Notes: generated by a model not told the origin, from the letters alone. Counted from the first letter of the stretch, positions 26,201 through 33,865 are shown. The stretch: DNA of 64,000 nt from Liolophura sinensis (GCF_032854445.1 NC_088300.1:21247608-21311607); one strand, 5' to 3'. A program made the numbers and translations.

Positions 26201-29200
26201 AATTCTATGCTTTACATACATGCTGATTTCTACATGTGAAACCAAAAGGACACTCAAACTACTTAAAAAGGTATTATTTCCCAGAATACAGCATGTACAT
26301 AGGTTATGCTATAAAACTATTTTTACCACTTGCTACTAATGAAGAACAGGAGACCTGTTGAAATGAGCTTAAATATAATGAACCTTATTTCCTAGTTTCG
26401 CAAGTCAAGAACTAATCTCTTGTTATATCATAACTGTTGTTGTGTGACAAGGAAGGTAATTCAGTAAAGGATCACCTTTTAGTACATATTAGTGTAATAA
26501 TGTTAAAAATGAGGATGTAACATACATTTAAAGGAGATCCCAAATGACTTTATTTTCACACTAAATATTCCCTAAAACACAATATTTATTAAACTACATT
26601 TAAATAAATATTATGTAGCTAGTTCTAGCTATTTTTTATTTATGTATTGAAAAGCTCTGTAAGCATTGACAAAGCCATGTATTCGGCCCACCCACTCTGT
26701 GATTTTCCAGAATTAGCCATCGTATGACTAATCTATAATTACCCCTACATGTACACCTCTTATTTAGCACCCTGGAAATCATATAAGTCAAACAGTTTTG
26801 CAACAAATATTTTGAAAGATACCGGAGTTGTTTTAGATCCTTGAATAGCATAGCGACTGGGCGATACGATGTTCAATTTTTGCTCACCCCCCCCCCCCCC
26901 CCCCCCCCCCCTGCCTCATGGACGTTGTAGCAAGTCATATACATGTTCAACTACGATCGATCGGGCCCCACGTAATCAAAGGGTGTTTACAGTGGTCCAT
27001 TATAAATTTTCTCAATCTGCGGCATTTTTAGGCCATGTATACAACTTCCCAGTATCCTGCGTTGTCTTACTGCAATTGCAATCCACACTTGGGCATGGAA
27101 TAATCTTGAAAATATGTGTAAAAGTGTAGCGATTACCTCCTGTGGTCTGTGTTGTACACAAGAGAAGCCTCACATGCATGCCAGCAACTGTATTACCGTG
27201 ATGTCACAAAGTCAATGGTGGCTCTAATGTTTCTAATGTTTGATCACCAAATTCTACTGTTTTTCTTCACTTTTCGACGTTTTAAACCATCACAATGGAT
27301 TCAGGGGACAATAAACTACCTATATGGAGATTGGAAGGCCAAGCATTGAGGTTCTACTGTAATAAATATATTCACACTAGAATTTCATCTTTTCACTAAC
27401 AAATGTGCCCAACCGGGATTTTTTAAAAATAAATTCATAAATATTATCATAATTCAGATTAAATGCATATGTTTGGATATAAACAGCAAATTTACTTTCA
27501 TATAAATTGAACAGACATGCATAACATCCTTACTGAGACTATTATTATGCAAATATGATATATACCAAGAGATGGTCCCAAATACCCGCAATACAAAAAC
27601 ATTAAGGTGGGAAATGAGGCATAAAAATGTGAATTGATGTTAACTGTAATATCTGGTCTAGTATTGCTAAAAATACCTTTAATTTTCTATAACATGAAAG
27701 CAATACAAAAACATCCCCACACCTACTATACATAGGACAATATGCATAATATGTACAGGGTGTCCCAGAAGTCGTGCACCATCCTGATTTTCATTTTTTT
27801 TCTGTGCTTCAGATTTAATACTGATTTTATTTTTTTTTTCTCTCTTTCAGAGTTAATTATGGCTAATAAACTAACAGTACAAGAAAGAGCTGAATTGGTT
27901 TTTATGTTTGAAAGAGATGGGGCAACACACCTCTCTGTAGCTCAAGCATTCAACCTCAACCTGGATGGTGCGCGACTTCTGGGGCACCCTGTATAATAAA
28001 ATTCTTCATCCCATTTTCCTATTTAAGAACATGGCATAATTCAACAAGTTCAGATAGAATCATATGCAAGAAGTAACACAGAGCATTCTACACTCTAAAA
28101 TTATTTAAGTTTGACTGTACTGAAACACCACAGACCTTTTCAATTCTACGACAGTAGTAAGCTTTATGAGTGGATGAAACCACTAGCCTTTGGCAAGTTA
28201 ACAACACACTTTCCCACATGTGATGTACAGATGTGAGCATGAAAGACGTGGTGTTCAATGAACGTCACACTACACAAACAGTCACACGAGCGTAGTCAAC
28301 CAATTGTTCTCACTAAGGCTTTACAAGCCAAGGTCAGTTTTGAACCAGCATCCTATGTGTCCAATACTGAACTATCGATACATGTACAATACTGTAGTAT
28401 CGATACATGTACAAATGGCAGACGACTGTTGACATAGAAAAAAGTACTACAAAATTCGCTAATCTTCATTTTCTTTAGTAACCTTTTACTAATCAAGTGT
28501 TACAAAATATGACTTAGGATAGGACACCAGTAATGTTCTTAGTCACTTTAAAATGATAAAAATAAACAATAAATTACACTGAAACTTCCATGACTTCAAA
28601 AGTCTAACACCTTGTGAACATCATGACAAAGCAGCTGTGAGTATGATTCATTTGGCTCCAGGGTTGGAAAAAGGTGCATACATGCACCGTGTACAGGTAC
28701 AAAAGATCAAATCAATCCATTTTTTCTGATATTTCATTATTCAAAAACGTTTAGTCAATTCTAAACAAACATGCTATAAATCGTGGGACAGACTGCAGTA
28801 TCTTGCTGTACAATTCGATGTCTCGGAAATCTGCAGACCAACATGTGCAACTCCATGGCAACGTCCATCGACAATCTTCAGACTCATGTAGGCATACATG
28901 TACATAGGCAGTAGTGTAATGAGAACACTTACATGTGTATGTATACAAATACACAGTGCCCATGGACTTCATGTCATTGTCTAATCACCGATGACCATGT
29001 GGTTCTACACTCTGCAAATCATCAAACTGGTCGCCACAACTGAGCCCATAATGCCAAACGTGAATTCAAGGGACTTTTCTTTTGCTTTTTCTTTAGGAGA
29101 AGTTAAATATCAAATATGATATCTTTAATTTGGTTGGACATTTTCAAGAAGGTCAAGTCATTGTGTAAATTAGATTCTTATTTTCTAAACACTTTTAATT

Positions 29201-29677
29201 GACAAAACACCAGTGTATGTAAAAAAATTACCTGTGCACATATATGTAGGATCAAAATTCAGGTGTACAGTTAGCATGTACGTTTTTTTCTTAAAATCAA
29301 CCCCTGGGCTCTACTATTGTCCATTAATATGTCAAGGTTATAGCAAAGACTACTGTATTTCTCCTAAAATTTTGCACACGATTAATAAGTCACTCATTTT
29401 GTGTGATTCTGGCAATTCCATTGACCTAAGAGAAGCGTTTTGAGAATTACATGGAAGGTAGGACAATATTGTACCCGAAAAATGTAAGTGTCAGCACCAA
29501 CTCTTTCACGACATTTACATGTAGCATACATGTACATGAATTTGCTTTAAAAATTGTACTTTTGAGGGCAATTTTTTTGGAAAACACAGCAAATAAAAGA
29601 AATTCATTGAAGTATAGGCTCTTAAACTACAAGTAACAGCCAACTGTACTACTTAAAAGAATATATACATACAACCA

Positions 29678-29724
<47 letters not shown>

Positions 29725-29866
29725 TATATAAATCAAACAAAAAACATCTAGAATTGATTACTCACCACTTTTTGGTACATTCTACAACCGCCTCAGAATA
29801 GGAAGCTGTAAACTGGAATTTAGAGGCTGATTTCCCCACTCTCTGTAATCTCTTCCACACGCTCAT
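1168..29866 (-). CDS. EHBP1: EHBP1 orthologue, whole gene model (20 coding exons, 3' end off the left edge)
   Basis: EH-domain-binding protein 1 links EHD proteins and Rab GTPases to actin during endocytic recycling. The exons below join into about 1,062 codons. Order: NT-C2 domain at residues 1-165 (start [19 protein letters not shown]; later [34 protein letters not shown]); acidic linker with NPF motifs (about 215-335) and a basic Pro/Ser stretch; CH domain at about 475-575 ([28 protein letters not shown]); Ser/Lys-rich linker; two short Arg/Glu helices; and the first part of bMERB from about 970 ([31 protein letters not shown]). This is the vertebrate EHBP1 order. The C-terminal half of bMERB and any CaaX tail are outside the window. 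All junctions keep frame except exon 2 to 3, which is one base out. Identity rests on recalled family sequence, not a search, but the match is strong over three domains. Confidence 0.95.
5387..5441 (+). mobile_element. SINE tail fragment with AAAT repeats
   Basis: 'cttgagtatggagtaaaaca' followed by 'tcaatcaaataaataaataa' matches only the 3' tail of the common SINE. The AAAT tract is slightly expanded. Confidence 0.65.
5931..5947. repeat. Poly-C tract
   Basis: A run of C bases spans this segment, followed by further C-rich sequence to about 5,965. Similar pure C runs occur at 26,887-26,911 and near 53,075. Confidence 0.9.
7735..7935. repeat. Dispersed repeat, copy A (partner at 47,235-47,435)
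   Basis: Shares blocks such as 'acagttttatg(a/t)agcttgcat' and 'aaattycactg' with 47.2 kb, in the same orientation. On the minus strand both copies keep a frame reading CKLHKTVQI followed by a similar tail. Type of element unknown. Confidence 0.6.
8016..8249 (+). mobile_element. SINE, diverged, nearly full length
   Basis: Reads 5'-to-3' from a decayed tRNA-like head through 'ggtttcctcccaccataatg' to 'cttgagtatggtgtattaca' and an AATAAATAAA tail. Lies in the intron between EHBP1 exons 19 and 20, opposite to gene orientation. Confidence 0.75.
8420..8516 (-). CDS. EHBP1: EHBP1 coding exon 19 (bMERB)
   Basis: Acceptor CTCGTACAG|GT and donor ATTCT|GTAAGT, 97 bases. It encodes [20 protein letters not shown] and [11 protein letters not shown], the bMERB helix hairpin (family [18 protein letters not shown]). 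Confidence 0.95.
8837..8954 (-). CDS. EHBP1: EHBP1 coding exon 18 (bMERB start)
   Basis: Acceptor TGTTGACAG|TTC and donor GACAAAG|GTACTG, 118 bases. It encodes [20 protein letters not shown] then [15 protein letters not shown]. This is the first helix of the bivalent Mical/EHBP Rab-binding (bMERB) domain, matching QYVVGELAALENEQKQID. Confidence 0.93.
9598..9767. repeat. Poly-A run and (AT)n microsatellite
   Basis: An A-run of about 27 bases at 9,599-9,625 and an alternating AT tract at 9,719-9,767, both in the intron between EHBP1 exons 17 and 18. An apparent 81-codon frame across them is low-complexity artefact. Confidence 0.9.
9812..9894 (-). CDS. EHBP1: EHBP1 coding exon 17
   Basis: Acceptor TTGTTGCAG|CT and donor GAAGAT|GTAAGT, 83 bases. 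It encodes [20 protein letters not shown] then DDLFYNED, an acidic segment just before bMERB. Confidence 0.82.
10182..10425 (-). mobile_element. tRNA-headed SINE of a second, diverged subfamily
   Basis: On the minus strand it begins with a head containing 'ggctcactggcgtatcaggc' and a box-B-like 'gagttcaaatct', and ends in 'aacgccaaccagtcaatc' without a long AAAT tail. The architecture matches the common SINE but the core differs. Confidence 0.55.
10684..10810 (-). CDS. EHBP1: EHBP1 coding exon 16
   Basis: Acceptor TTTTCTTCAG|AGT. The phase required by exon 17 selects donor AAAGG|GTAGGC at 10,683/10,684, not the nearer GCG|GTAAAG seven bases upstream. It encodes [20 protein letters not shown]...[16 protein letters not shown], a linker without a known domain. 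Confidence 0.8.
11474..11650 (-). mobile_element. SINE, 5'-truncated
   Basis: Contains the reverse of the common tail (TTTATTTATTTGACTGGTG), of 'gccagcattatggtgggagg' and of 'agcccgggggaaaccca'. The last block is duplicated in part. The tRNA head is missing. Confidence 0.85.
11746..11855 (-). CDS. EHBP1: EHBP1 coding exon 15
   Basis: Acceptor CCTCCCCAG|GG and donor TCCCAG|GTAGGT, 110 bases. It encodes [20 protein letters not shown], then an Arg/Ser/Asp-rich stretch ([16 protein letters not shown]). The DLKLKKL-like core is shared with family members. Confidence 0.85.
12699..12806. repeat. Dispersed repeat, copy of 14,300-14,407
   Basis: Both copies share 'agctttcttattc', 'gatccacaattttca / gataatccacaattttca' and 'cacatg' blocks in the same order. 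The 14.3-kb copy directly abuts the 83-bp minisatellite, so this copy shows the locus without the expansion. Confidence 0.65.
12977..13094 (-). CDS. EHBP1: EHBP1 coding exon 14
   Basis: Acceptor ACTTCAG|ACT and donor CACCAG|GTAACA, 118 bases. It encodes [20 protein letters not shown], matching the vertebrate [18 protein letters not shown] helix, then a Ser/Pro tail. Confidence 0.92.
14397..15129. repeat. 83-bp minisatellite, about 9 copies
   Basis: The phrase 'atcttcaatgaa' recurs at 14,441, 14,524, 14,607 (as 'ttcttcaatg') and so on to about 15,102, spaced by about 83 bases. Units contain 'accacatgaacaccgtatgg' and 'agactgtgcaaccacagtgg'. It lies in the intron between EHBP1 exons 13 and 14. 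Copies differ at scattered sites. Confidence 0.93.
15080..15255. repeat. Dispersed repeat flanking the 83-bp array (partner at 28,165-28,365)
   Basis: Shares 'ttcaatgaacgt', 'agtcaaccact/a', 'aaggtt' and 'ttttgaaccag(a/c)a...tgtgtccaa' in order with 28.2 kb, where the unit is present once. This suggests the minisatellite grew from the internal part of this element. Confidence 0.6.
15451..15573 (-). CDS. EHBP1: EHBP1 coding exon 13
   Basis: Acceptor CATCCCAG|TGC and donor CAAGAG|GTAGGA, 123 bases. It encodes [20 protein letters not shown], like family SRQEELKERARVLLEQARRD, an amphipathic helix between the CH and bMERB domains. Symmetric phase 0. Confidence 0.92.
16206..16256 (-). CDS. EHBP1: EHBP1 coding exon 12
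   Basis: Acceptor TGTTATAG|ACA and donor AGCTTG|GTGAGT. It is 51 bases, exactly 17 codons, reading [17 protein letters not shown]. Both phases are 0, so it could be skipped without frameshift. Confidence 0.8.
17030..17120 (-). CDS. EHBP1: EHBP1 coding exon 11
   Basis: Acceptor TATTGTAG|T and donor TCACAG|GTAATC, 91 bases. It completes the split Ser codon and encodes [20 protein letters not shown] and [11 protein letters not shown] basic linker in phase with both neighbours. Confidence 0.85.
17396..17985 (-). CDS. EHBP1: EHBP1 coding exon 10 (CH domain end, Ser/Lys linker)
   Basis: Acceptor AATTGTAG|GCA and donor CTCAG|GTAATA, 590 bases. It starts [20 protein letters not shown] and continues [20 protein letters not shown], the C-terminal helices of the CH domain. 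A disordered Ser/Lys/Pro linker follows ([20 protein letters not shown]), with one more NPF ([11 protein letters not shown]). Confidence 0.95.
18295..18343 (-). CDS. EHBP1: EHBP1 coding exon 9 (CH domain, middle)
   Basis: Acceptor TTTTTACAG|AG and donor AAGCTT|GTAAGT, 49 bases. It encodes [16 protein letters not shown], equivalent to family DYKSLNPQDIKENNKK. Confidence 0.9.
18743..18912 (-). CDS. EHBP1: EHBP1 coding exon 8 (CH domain, first half)
   Basis: Acceptor TTGTGTAG|GGT and donor CTCCT|GTACGT, 170 bases. After a short Gly/Pro/Ser lead it encodes [37 protein letters not shown] and SDLL. These are helices of a type-2-like calponin-homology domain, close to EHBP1 LVWCKEVTKNYRGVKITN. This segment reads in the reverse frame across the whole exon. 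Confidence 0.93.
19393..19454 (-). CDS. EHBP1: EHBP1 coding exon 7
   Basis: It encodes [20 protein letters not shown], with donor AAG|GTAATG. The phase from exon 6 requires the acceptor GGCCAG|CTCC at 19,454. A competing AG lies five bases upstream (GACAG|GCC, 19,459) but is in the wrong phase. A small linker exon with no recognisable domain. Confidence 0.7.
20378..21001 (-). CDS. EHBP1: EHBP1 coding exon 6 (NPF-repeat exon)
   Basis: A 624-base exon with donor CCAG|GTAAAT. The phase-compatible acceptor is CCCGAG|AGAAATCC, a poor site. The first half holds NPFNEE, NPFADP, then three 15-residue units ending ..PSDxSvSS that start NQF, APF and NPF, then NPFEES and NPFEDS: five intact NPF motifs and two decayed ones. 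NPF tripeptides bind the EH domains of EHD proteins. The second half is basic and Pro/Ser-rich ([29 protein letters not shown]), matching the KRKAPAPP region before the CH domain. Confidence 0.9.
22970..23015 (-). mobile_element. Very short SINE tail remnant
   Basis: 'atttatttactcatttgatt' and 'taagaatacttttcc' resemble the reversed SINE tail. Weak and heavily diverged. Confidence 0.35.
23137..23202. repeat. (AT)n microsatellite
   Basis: An uninterrupted alternating AT tract of about 65 bases in the intron between EHBP1 exons 5 and 6. Confidence 0.95.
23525..23733 (-). CDS. EHBP1: EHBP1 coding exon 5 (acidic linker, first NPF)
   Basis: Acceptor TTGTTGTAG|TGAT. It encodes [19 protein letters not shown], then an acidic stretch and a first NPF motif ([10 protein letters not shown]). 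The 3' border is uncertain. The two nearest same-phase GT sites, G|GTTTGC and ATG|GTTTGT nine bases further on, are both weak. The frame stays open well past them. In the intron just upstream, a 54-bp triple repeat is open in the same frame. Confidence 0.85.
23765..23938. repeat. 54-bp tandem repeat, three copies plus a partial
   Basis: 'gcatgaaaccatgg' recurs at about 23,768 and 23,821, as 'gtatgaaacc' at 23,875 and 'gcatgaaact' at 23,929. The unit is 54 bases (18 codons). On the minus strand all copies are open in the frame of EHBP1 exon 5 and read [21 protein letters not shown] 18-mers up to the exon's acceptor. Confidence 0.9.
24123..24304 (-). CDS. EHBP1: EHBP1 coding exon 4 (end of NT-C2)
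   Basis: Acceptor TTTGTGCTCAG|CAA and donor GCTAC|GTAAGT, 182 bases. It encodes [35 protein letters not shown] and LREGKAT, which closes the NT-C2 domain as in other EHBP1 proteins. The split Thr codon is completed by exon 5. Confidence 0.93.
25047..25196 (-). CDS. EHBP1: EHBP1 coding exon 3 (NT-C2)
   Basis: Acceptor CTAATCAG|GCC and donor GAGGAT|GTGAGT, 150 bases. It encodes [16 protein letters not shown], then [13 protein letters not shown] and [11 protein letters not shown], the core beta-strands of the NT-C2 domain. Confidence 0.92.
25761..25819 (-). CDS. EHBP1: EHBP1 coding exon 2 (NT-C2)
   Basis: Acceptor TTTTCCAG|GC and donor CACA|GTAAGT. The first G completes Trp of KKW, and the exon then reads [19 protein letters not shown], matching family QPDKLVVVWTRRSRRKSS. 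Its 59 bases leave one extra nucleotide (A) that the next exon does not accommodate (see findings). Confidence 0.9.
26887..26911. repeat. Poly-C tract of about 25 bases
   Basis: Pure C run in the EHBP1 intron between exons 1 and 2. Tracts like this are hard to assemble, so its length may be wrong. Confidence 0.9.
27756..27991 (+). mobile_element. Tc1/mariner-like deletion derivative (MITE) with transposase N-terminus
   Basis: The 31-bp ends are inverted repeats with two mismatches: left 'cagggtgtcccagaagtcg', right ending 'cgacttctggggcaccctg'. A TA lies outside each end (27,754-27,755 and 27,992-27,993), as expected for a TA target duplication. The inside keeps a start codon at 27,859 and about 35 codons ([20 protein letters not shown], then [12 protein letters not shown]) resembling the helix-turn-helix start of a mariner-type transposase. 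The catalytic region is gone, so the copy cannot be autonomous. Confidence 0.85.
28165..28365. repeat. Dispersed repeat, single-unit copy
   Basis: Matches 15,080-15,255 in the order of 'ttcaatgaacgtcacac', 'gtagtcaacca' and 'ttttgaaccagcatcctatg'. It carries only one copy of the part expanded into the 83-bp array. Also contains 'cctttggcaagttaac' and 'cccacatgtgatg' blocks of a SINE-like core. Confidence 0.6.
29681..29716. repeat. (AT)n microsatellite
   Basis: An alternating AT tract 50 bases from the donor of the EHBP1 start-codon exon. Confidence 0.95.
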
Positions 29867-29923
29867 TTTGTTATCATGGACAGGTGGTTTCAGATACTGG
29901 TCAACATATCACAACAGGTAACT
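29766..29923 (-). CDS. EHBP1: EHBP1 exon with the start codon
   Basis: The initiator ATG is at 29,866 and coding runs to 29,766 (33 codons plus TG). The donor is GTG|GTGAGT. It encodes [19 protein letters not shown]...VECTKKW, the conserved start of the EHBP1 NT-C2 domain. The nearest acceptor is TTCCTCTTACAG|AG at 29,923/29,924, leaving 57 bases of 5' UTR in this exon. That UTR holds ATG-TTG-ACC-AGT-ATC-TGA, and then a four-codon uORF whose TGA overlaps the real ATG as ATGA. The acceptor sits in the first unit of an 82-bp tandem array. Confidence 0.93.
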
Positions 29924-31074
29924 CTGTAAGAGGAACAACCAACATCAGAATAACACACAGGATAGGTGGTTTCAGATAATGGTCAACATATCACAACAGG
30001 TAACTCTTTAAGAGGAACAACCAACATCAGAATACCACACAGGACAGGTGGATTCAGATAATGGTCAACATATCACAACAGGTAACTCTGTAAGAGGAAC
30101 AACCAACATCAAAATACCACACAGGACAGGTGGATTCAGATACTGGTCAACATATCACAACAGGTAACTCTGTAAGAGGAACAACCAACATCAGAATAAC
30201 ACACAGGACAGGTGGATTCAGACACTGGTCAACATATCACAGCAGGTAACGCTGTAAGAGGAACAACCAACATCAGAATACCACACAGGACAGGTGGATT
30301 CAGATACTGGTCAACATATCACAGCACTTAACTCTGTAAGAGAAACAACCAACATCAGAATACCACACAGGACAGGTGGATTCAGATACTGGTCAACATA
30401 TCACAGCACTTAACTCTGTAAGAGAAACAACCAACATCAGAATACCACACAGGACAGGTGGATTCAGATACTGGTCAACATATCACAGCAGATAACTCTG
30501 TAAGAGGAACAACCAACATCAGAATACCACACAGGACAGGTGGATTCAGATACTGGTCAACATATCACAACAGGTAACTCTGTAAGAGGAACAACCAACA
30601 TCAAAATACCACACAGGACAGGTAGATTCAGATAATGGTCAACATATCACAGCAGGTAACTCTGTAAGAGGAACGACCAACATCAAAATACCACACAGGA
30701 CAGGTGGATTCAGATAATGGTCAACATACCACAACAGGTAACTCTGTAAGAAGAACAACCAACATCAGAATACCACACAGGACAGGTGGATTCAGATACT
30801 GGTCAACATATCACAACAGGTAACTCTGTAAGAGGAACAACCAACATCAGAATACCACACAGGACAGGTAGATTCAGATACTGGTCAACATATCACAACA
30901 GGTAACTCTGTAAGAGGAACAACCAACATCAGAATACCACACAGGACAGGTGGATTCAGATACTGGTCAACCTATCACAGCACTTAACTCTGTAAGAGAA
31001 ACAACCAACATCAGAATACCACACAGGACAGGTGGATTCAGATACTGGTCAACATATCACAGCAGGTAACAAGT
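29880..31074. repeat. 82-bp minisatellite, about 14.5 copies, carrying a 3' splice site in each unit
   Basis: Units recur every 82 bases with few changes. On the minus strand each unit reads GTTGTTCCTCTTACAG|AG (polypyrimidine tract plus AG), then GTTACCTGTTGTGATATG and TTGACCAGTATCTGAATCC. The unit next to the gene supplies the apparent acceptor and part of the 5' UTR of the EHBP1 start-codon exon. One unit (about 30,006) has CTTAAAG instead of CTTACAG and another (about 30,250) a changed base next to it. The last unit near 31,070 lacks the acceptor. Confidence 0.95.
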
Positions 31075-33799
31075 GCAGGTTATTGTCAGGTATAGTATAC
31101 ACCACAGGTATACATACTGTACAATACCTGTACACATACAGAGCTCTCCTCATGAGAAATTCCTGGGTTAAGTCATGAAAGTAAACTTGTGATAATACAA
31201 GTTGTCCTCATATCATTTCCTGATATAAGTATATATGTGTGTACTTATGGCATCATAACAAACGAATCCCGGTATACGACAATTTATACCCTTGTATTTT
31301 CTACGGGCAAGATACATATGTATGAATATATGTACACGTAAATGTACCTGCATCCAAAAGTGATCCAGACCTTTATATGGGAACAGGTGTCATGTGTACC
31401 ACTAATAATAAAACTGTTCCTCAGACATGTCCATGACACAAACAACCCTTGTGTTACTTTAATTACCATAAGTGAATACACTTCCTGAATTCCTAATGTG
31501 TAGGTCACACTCAAAATAGCAGTGCTGTAAACACAATAAACCACTGAGCTGTAGGTAGAACAGTCTTGAAGTAAGCAGGGCTAAAGTATACTGCACTGAT
31601 CCAGGCAAAATTATAAAAATTATTGATGCTTGTCAACTGTCTTACACCACTTAGTTAATACACACTTGAGGCAAAATACTGTACTGCATTTACAATTTAG
31701 CATTTTGCCACATTTTACTTGATTGTGATTGATTCATCCACATTATAAGGCCACTCAAAAGTTAAGTGCAGCAATCTAAAGTATCATTTTAAGGTCTTTA
31801 GTTGCTTCTGAACTGTATTATTACATACCAAACCAGGTGAAACAGATTTAAAACATACGTGTAGACAAATATACACGTATACATACATTCCCTCACAGCT
31901 GACAGAATGACTATTCAAATAGTAGTTTGAAGTCTATCTTGAAATTTGTTCCCTGACTTTTATATTTTCATTGCATATAAACACTCTTGGCTGGCCAGAA
32001 ATGTAATAATGAAGTTATATGTAAATCCACTAAAAACAAGAGATCTACTGCCACAGCCGATCTGCAATCCACTAACAGGTGCCCACGTCATCACAAACAC
32101 ATATAAAATCATAGTCATCCTCCAGCGGGACTGGTTCAGGTTTGTATACTGTGGGGCATTCCTACAAAGACAATACCAATGCCTTCCTGGAAGCAAGGAA
32201 ACTAAGCTCGGGGTTTTACACAGCTTGTTGTACATGCAATAGACATCAACGCAATAAACCACTTCTTGGAGAAATCTAAGATGCCTTGGATCTCATTTGG
32301 TTGATTTTCTAATACCGAGTTAAGTGGCAAAGCACTGACAGTCTGAAGTCACTTTTGAGATGGATTATAGCTACACAGAAGAAAATATGCTGTCGTATTA
32401 ATTTGATCTCATAATGGACGATGTTGATGTTCCCATTTATGACACTGACATCTCTGGTCAGACTTCAGATTCTGAGTTTTCACACATTGAATTTGAACTT
32501 CTTCCACACATTTCCAACCGCAGTGGCAATTTGCACTGGTAAGCTATAGCTATATTCTGTAAAACACTGCACATTTCGTGTGGCTATAGTGAATATTTGT
32601 CTAGTACTCTTTCCCTCTGTCCACAATAAATATCATTCTATTCCCCAGGTATTCTGAATTCAAATCTAAATGTGGTCACAACTGCATGGCATTGTCAGCA
32701 TTCTGAATAACTTATATGCCTAGATATAGTTCTGTACAGTATAAATACAGGTATGATGTGAACATCGGTGTTAGTGTACAGAGATCTGCTACCATAGTTG
32801 CCAAATCTTTTGAGTTCAGCTGTATTCCTCTCGTAGCTTTAAGCTGCACACTGGAAGAGCAGATACGGTTGGTTATGGGGGGTACAAAATCCTTCCGCCT
32901 TGTACTTTAAATCCAAACTTCCAGAGGCCCAAATTGTCAGAATGCTTGAAAAAACTCCTGAGTTCTTCCACGACCTATGTTTACAACAGTTTGCAGAACA
33001 GCAAAGACTTTTGTGGAGAAATTTGATATGCTTGTTGTCACTCTTGTAGCTTTCTTAACACTGAACAAAATGATGAAACTCTGACAGTTCGAACAGGTTG
33101 GACTTGTACGACATAATTCTGCAGAGACTGACGAGTGCTGGCAGAATAATTCACATCCCCAAGAACAGCCAACTTTGCTTATGGTCATACAAGCAAATGT
33201 TAGAGACAGCACAGGCAATTGTGGTCCAACAAAAGTCAAAAGACTTCTGATTGGTGATTGAGAAATTTAAATGTCAGTAAATTTCATTTAGGTCCGAAGC
33301 GCAGATAGGAAAACAGCCAGCATTTTGGGGAAGGGACCACTGTTTGACTGTCATCAGTATACAGCGTCTAATGCATTAGGCTATCCCCGTTCCTAATGCT
33401 GGTGATTCTCTTTACTTAGTATACTACTCAGTAGTATAGTCAGAGATGTAATTTATGAAACACTGGTCTATGTAGAAATACAATAACCTGCCTACATTTA
33501 CAGGAGTAACCTTAACTGATTATAAGATATCAGTTCGTTCTTTATGTGCCAAAGACTAACAGACTATGTCAGACTTGTTTTGTGTTGAAAACATTCTTCC
33601 TCTTGACAACTGCATGCCTAAAAATTATGACAATCAAAATAAATAAATGTCCCTCTGCTAATTGATATGCCCAGAAAGCTTAAAATGGGTGGTTCTTCAA
33701 ACAGTTCGGCCTGAATAAGTCCACACACAGAAACACAAATCGTAAGAAAGACCACTGAAAAACAAAAGTTAAACCTAGTCACACAATCTGTAAACTTAC
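31075..33799. other. 5' region of EHBP1 between array and first exon
   Basis: Likely the first EHBP1 intron. It contains a dispersed repeat at 31,708. Between 32,360 and 33,250 there is a stretch whose frames on the plus strand look protein-like but are repeatedly broken (a 42-codon piece beginning MDDVDVPIYDTDISG at 32,413; VRMLEKTPEFFHDLC near 32,936). It may be a decayed mobile-element gene. I cannot name it. Confidence 0.4.
31708..31812. repeat. Dispersed repeat (partner at 56,380-56,463)
   Basis: Both contain 'acattttacttgatt', 'tgattgattcatccac', 'atcattttaag' and 'acttctgaa / gcttctgaa' in the same order and orientation. Family unknown. Confidence 0.6.
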
Positions 33800-33865
33800 A
33801 TTTCTATCCTTTCACTTCGCAGTTGGAGGCCATTTTGAGAGCTGTCACGTGAGAGTGGCACAATT
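33800..33865 (-). promoter_or_regulatory. EHBP1: Putative non-coding first exon of EHBP1 with a 9-codon uORF
   Basis: On the minus strand a good donor (AAAT|GTAAGT) falls at 33,799/33,800. Just upstream is CAAAATGGCC, which resembles the ATGGC-containing YY1/TISU elements at many animal transcription starts. An E-box CACGTG lies at about 33,846. The ATG at 33,833 opens a reading frame of only nine codons (MASNCEVKG, stop at 33,804-33,806). This could be the 5' leader spliced to the start-codon exon at 29,923. The 5' boundary is a guess. Confidence 0.45.

Larger units (their letters stand above)
25820..29765. other. First coding intron of EHBP1 (exon 1 to exon 2)
   Basis: About 3.9 kb of AT-rich intron. 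It contains the poly-C tract, the mariner-like element at 27,756, the dispersed repeat at 28,165 and the AT microsatellite at 29,681. I see no further coding exon, but a very short exon cannot be excluded between 25,197 and 25,760, where the frame break falls. Confidence 0.6.

Noticed and set aside
29880..31074. CRISPR-like array (regular repeats of 82 bases)
   Set aside because: Units are head-to-tail with no unique spacers, in an animal genome next to an exon; it is a minisatellite.
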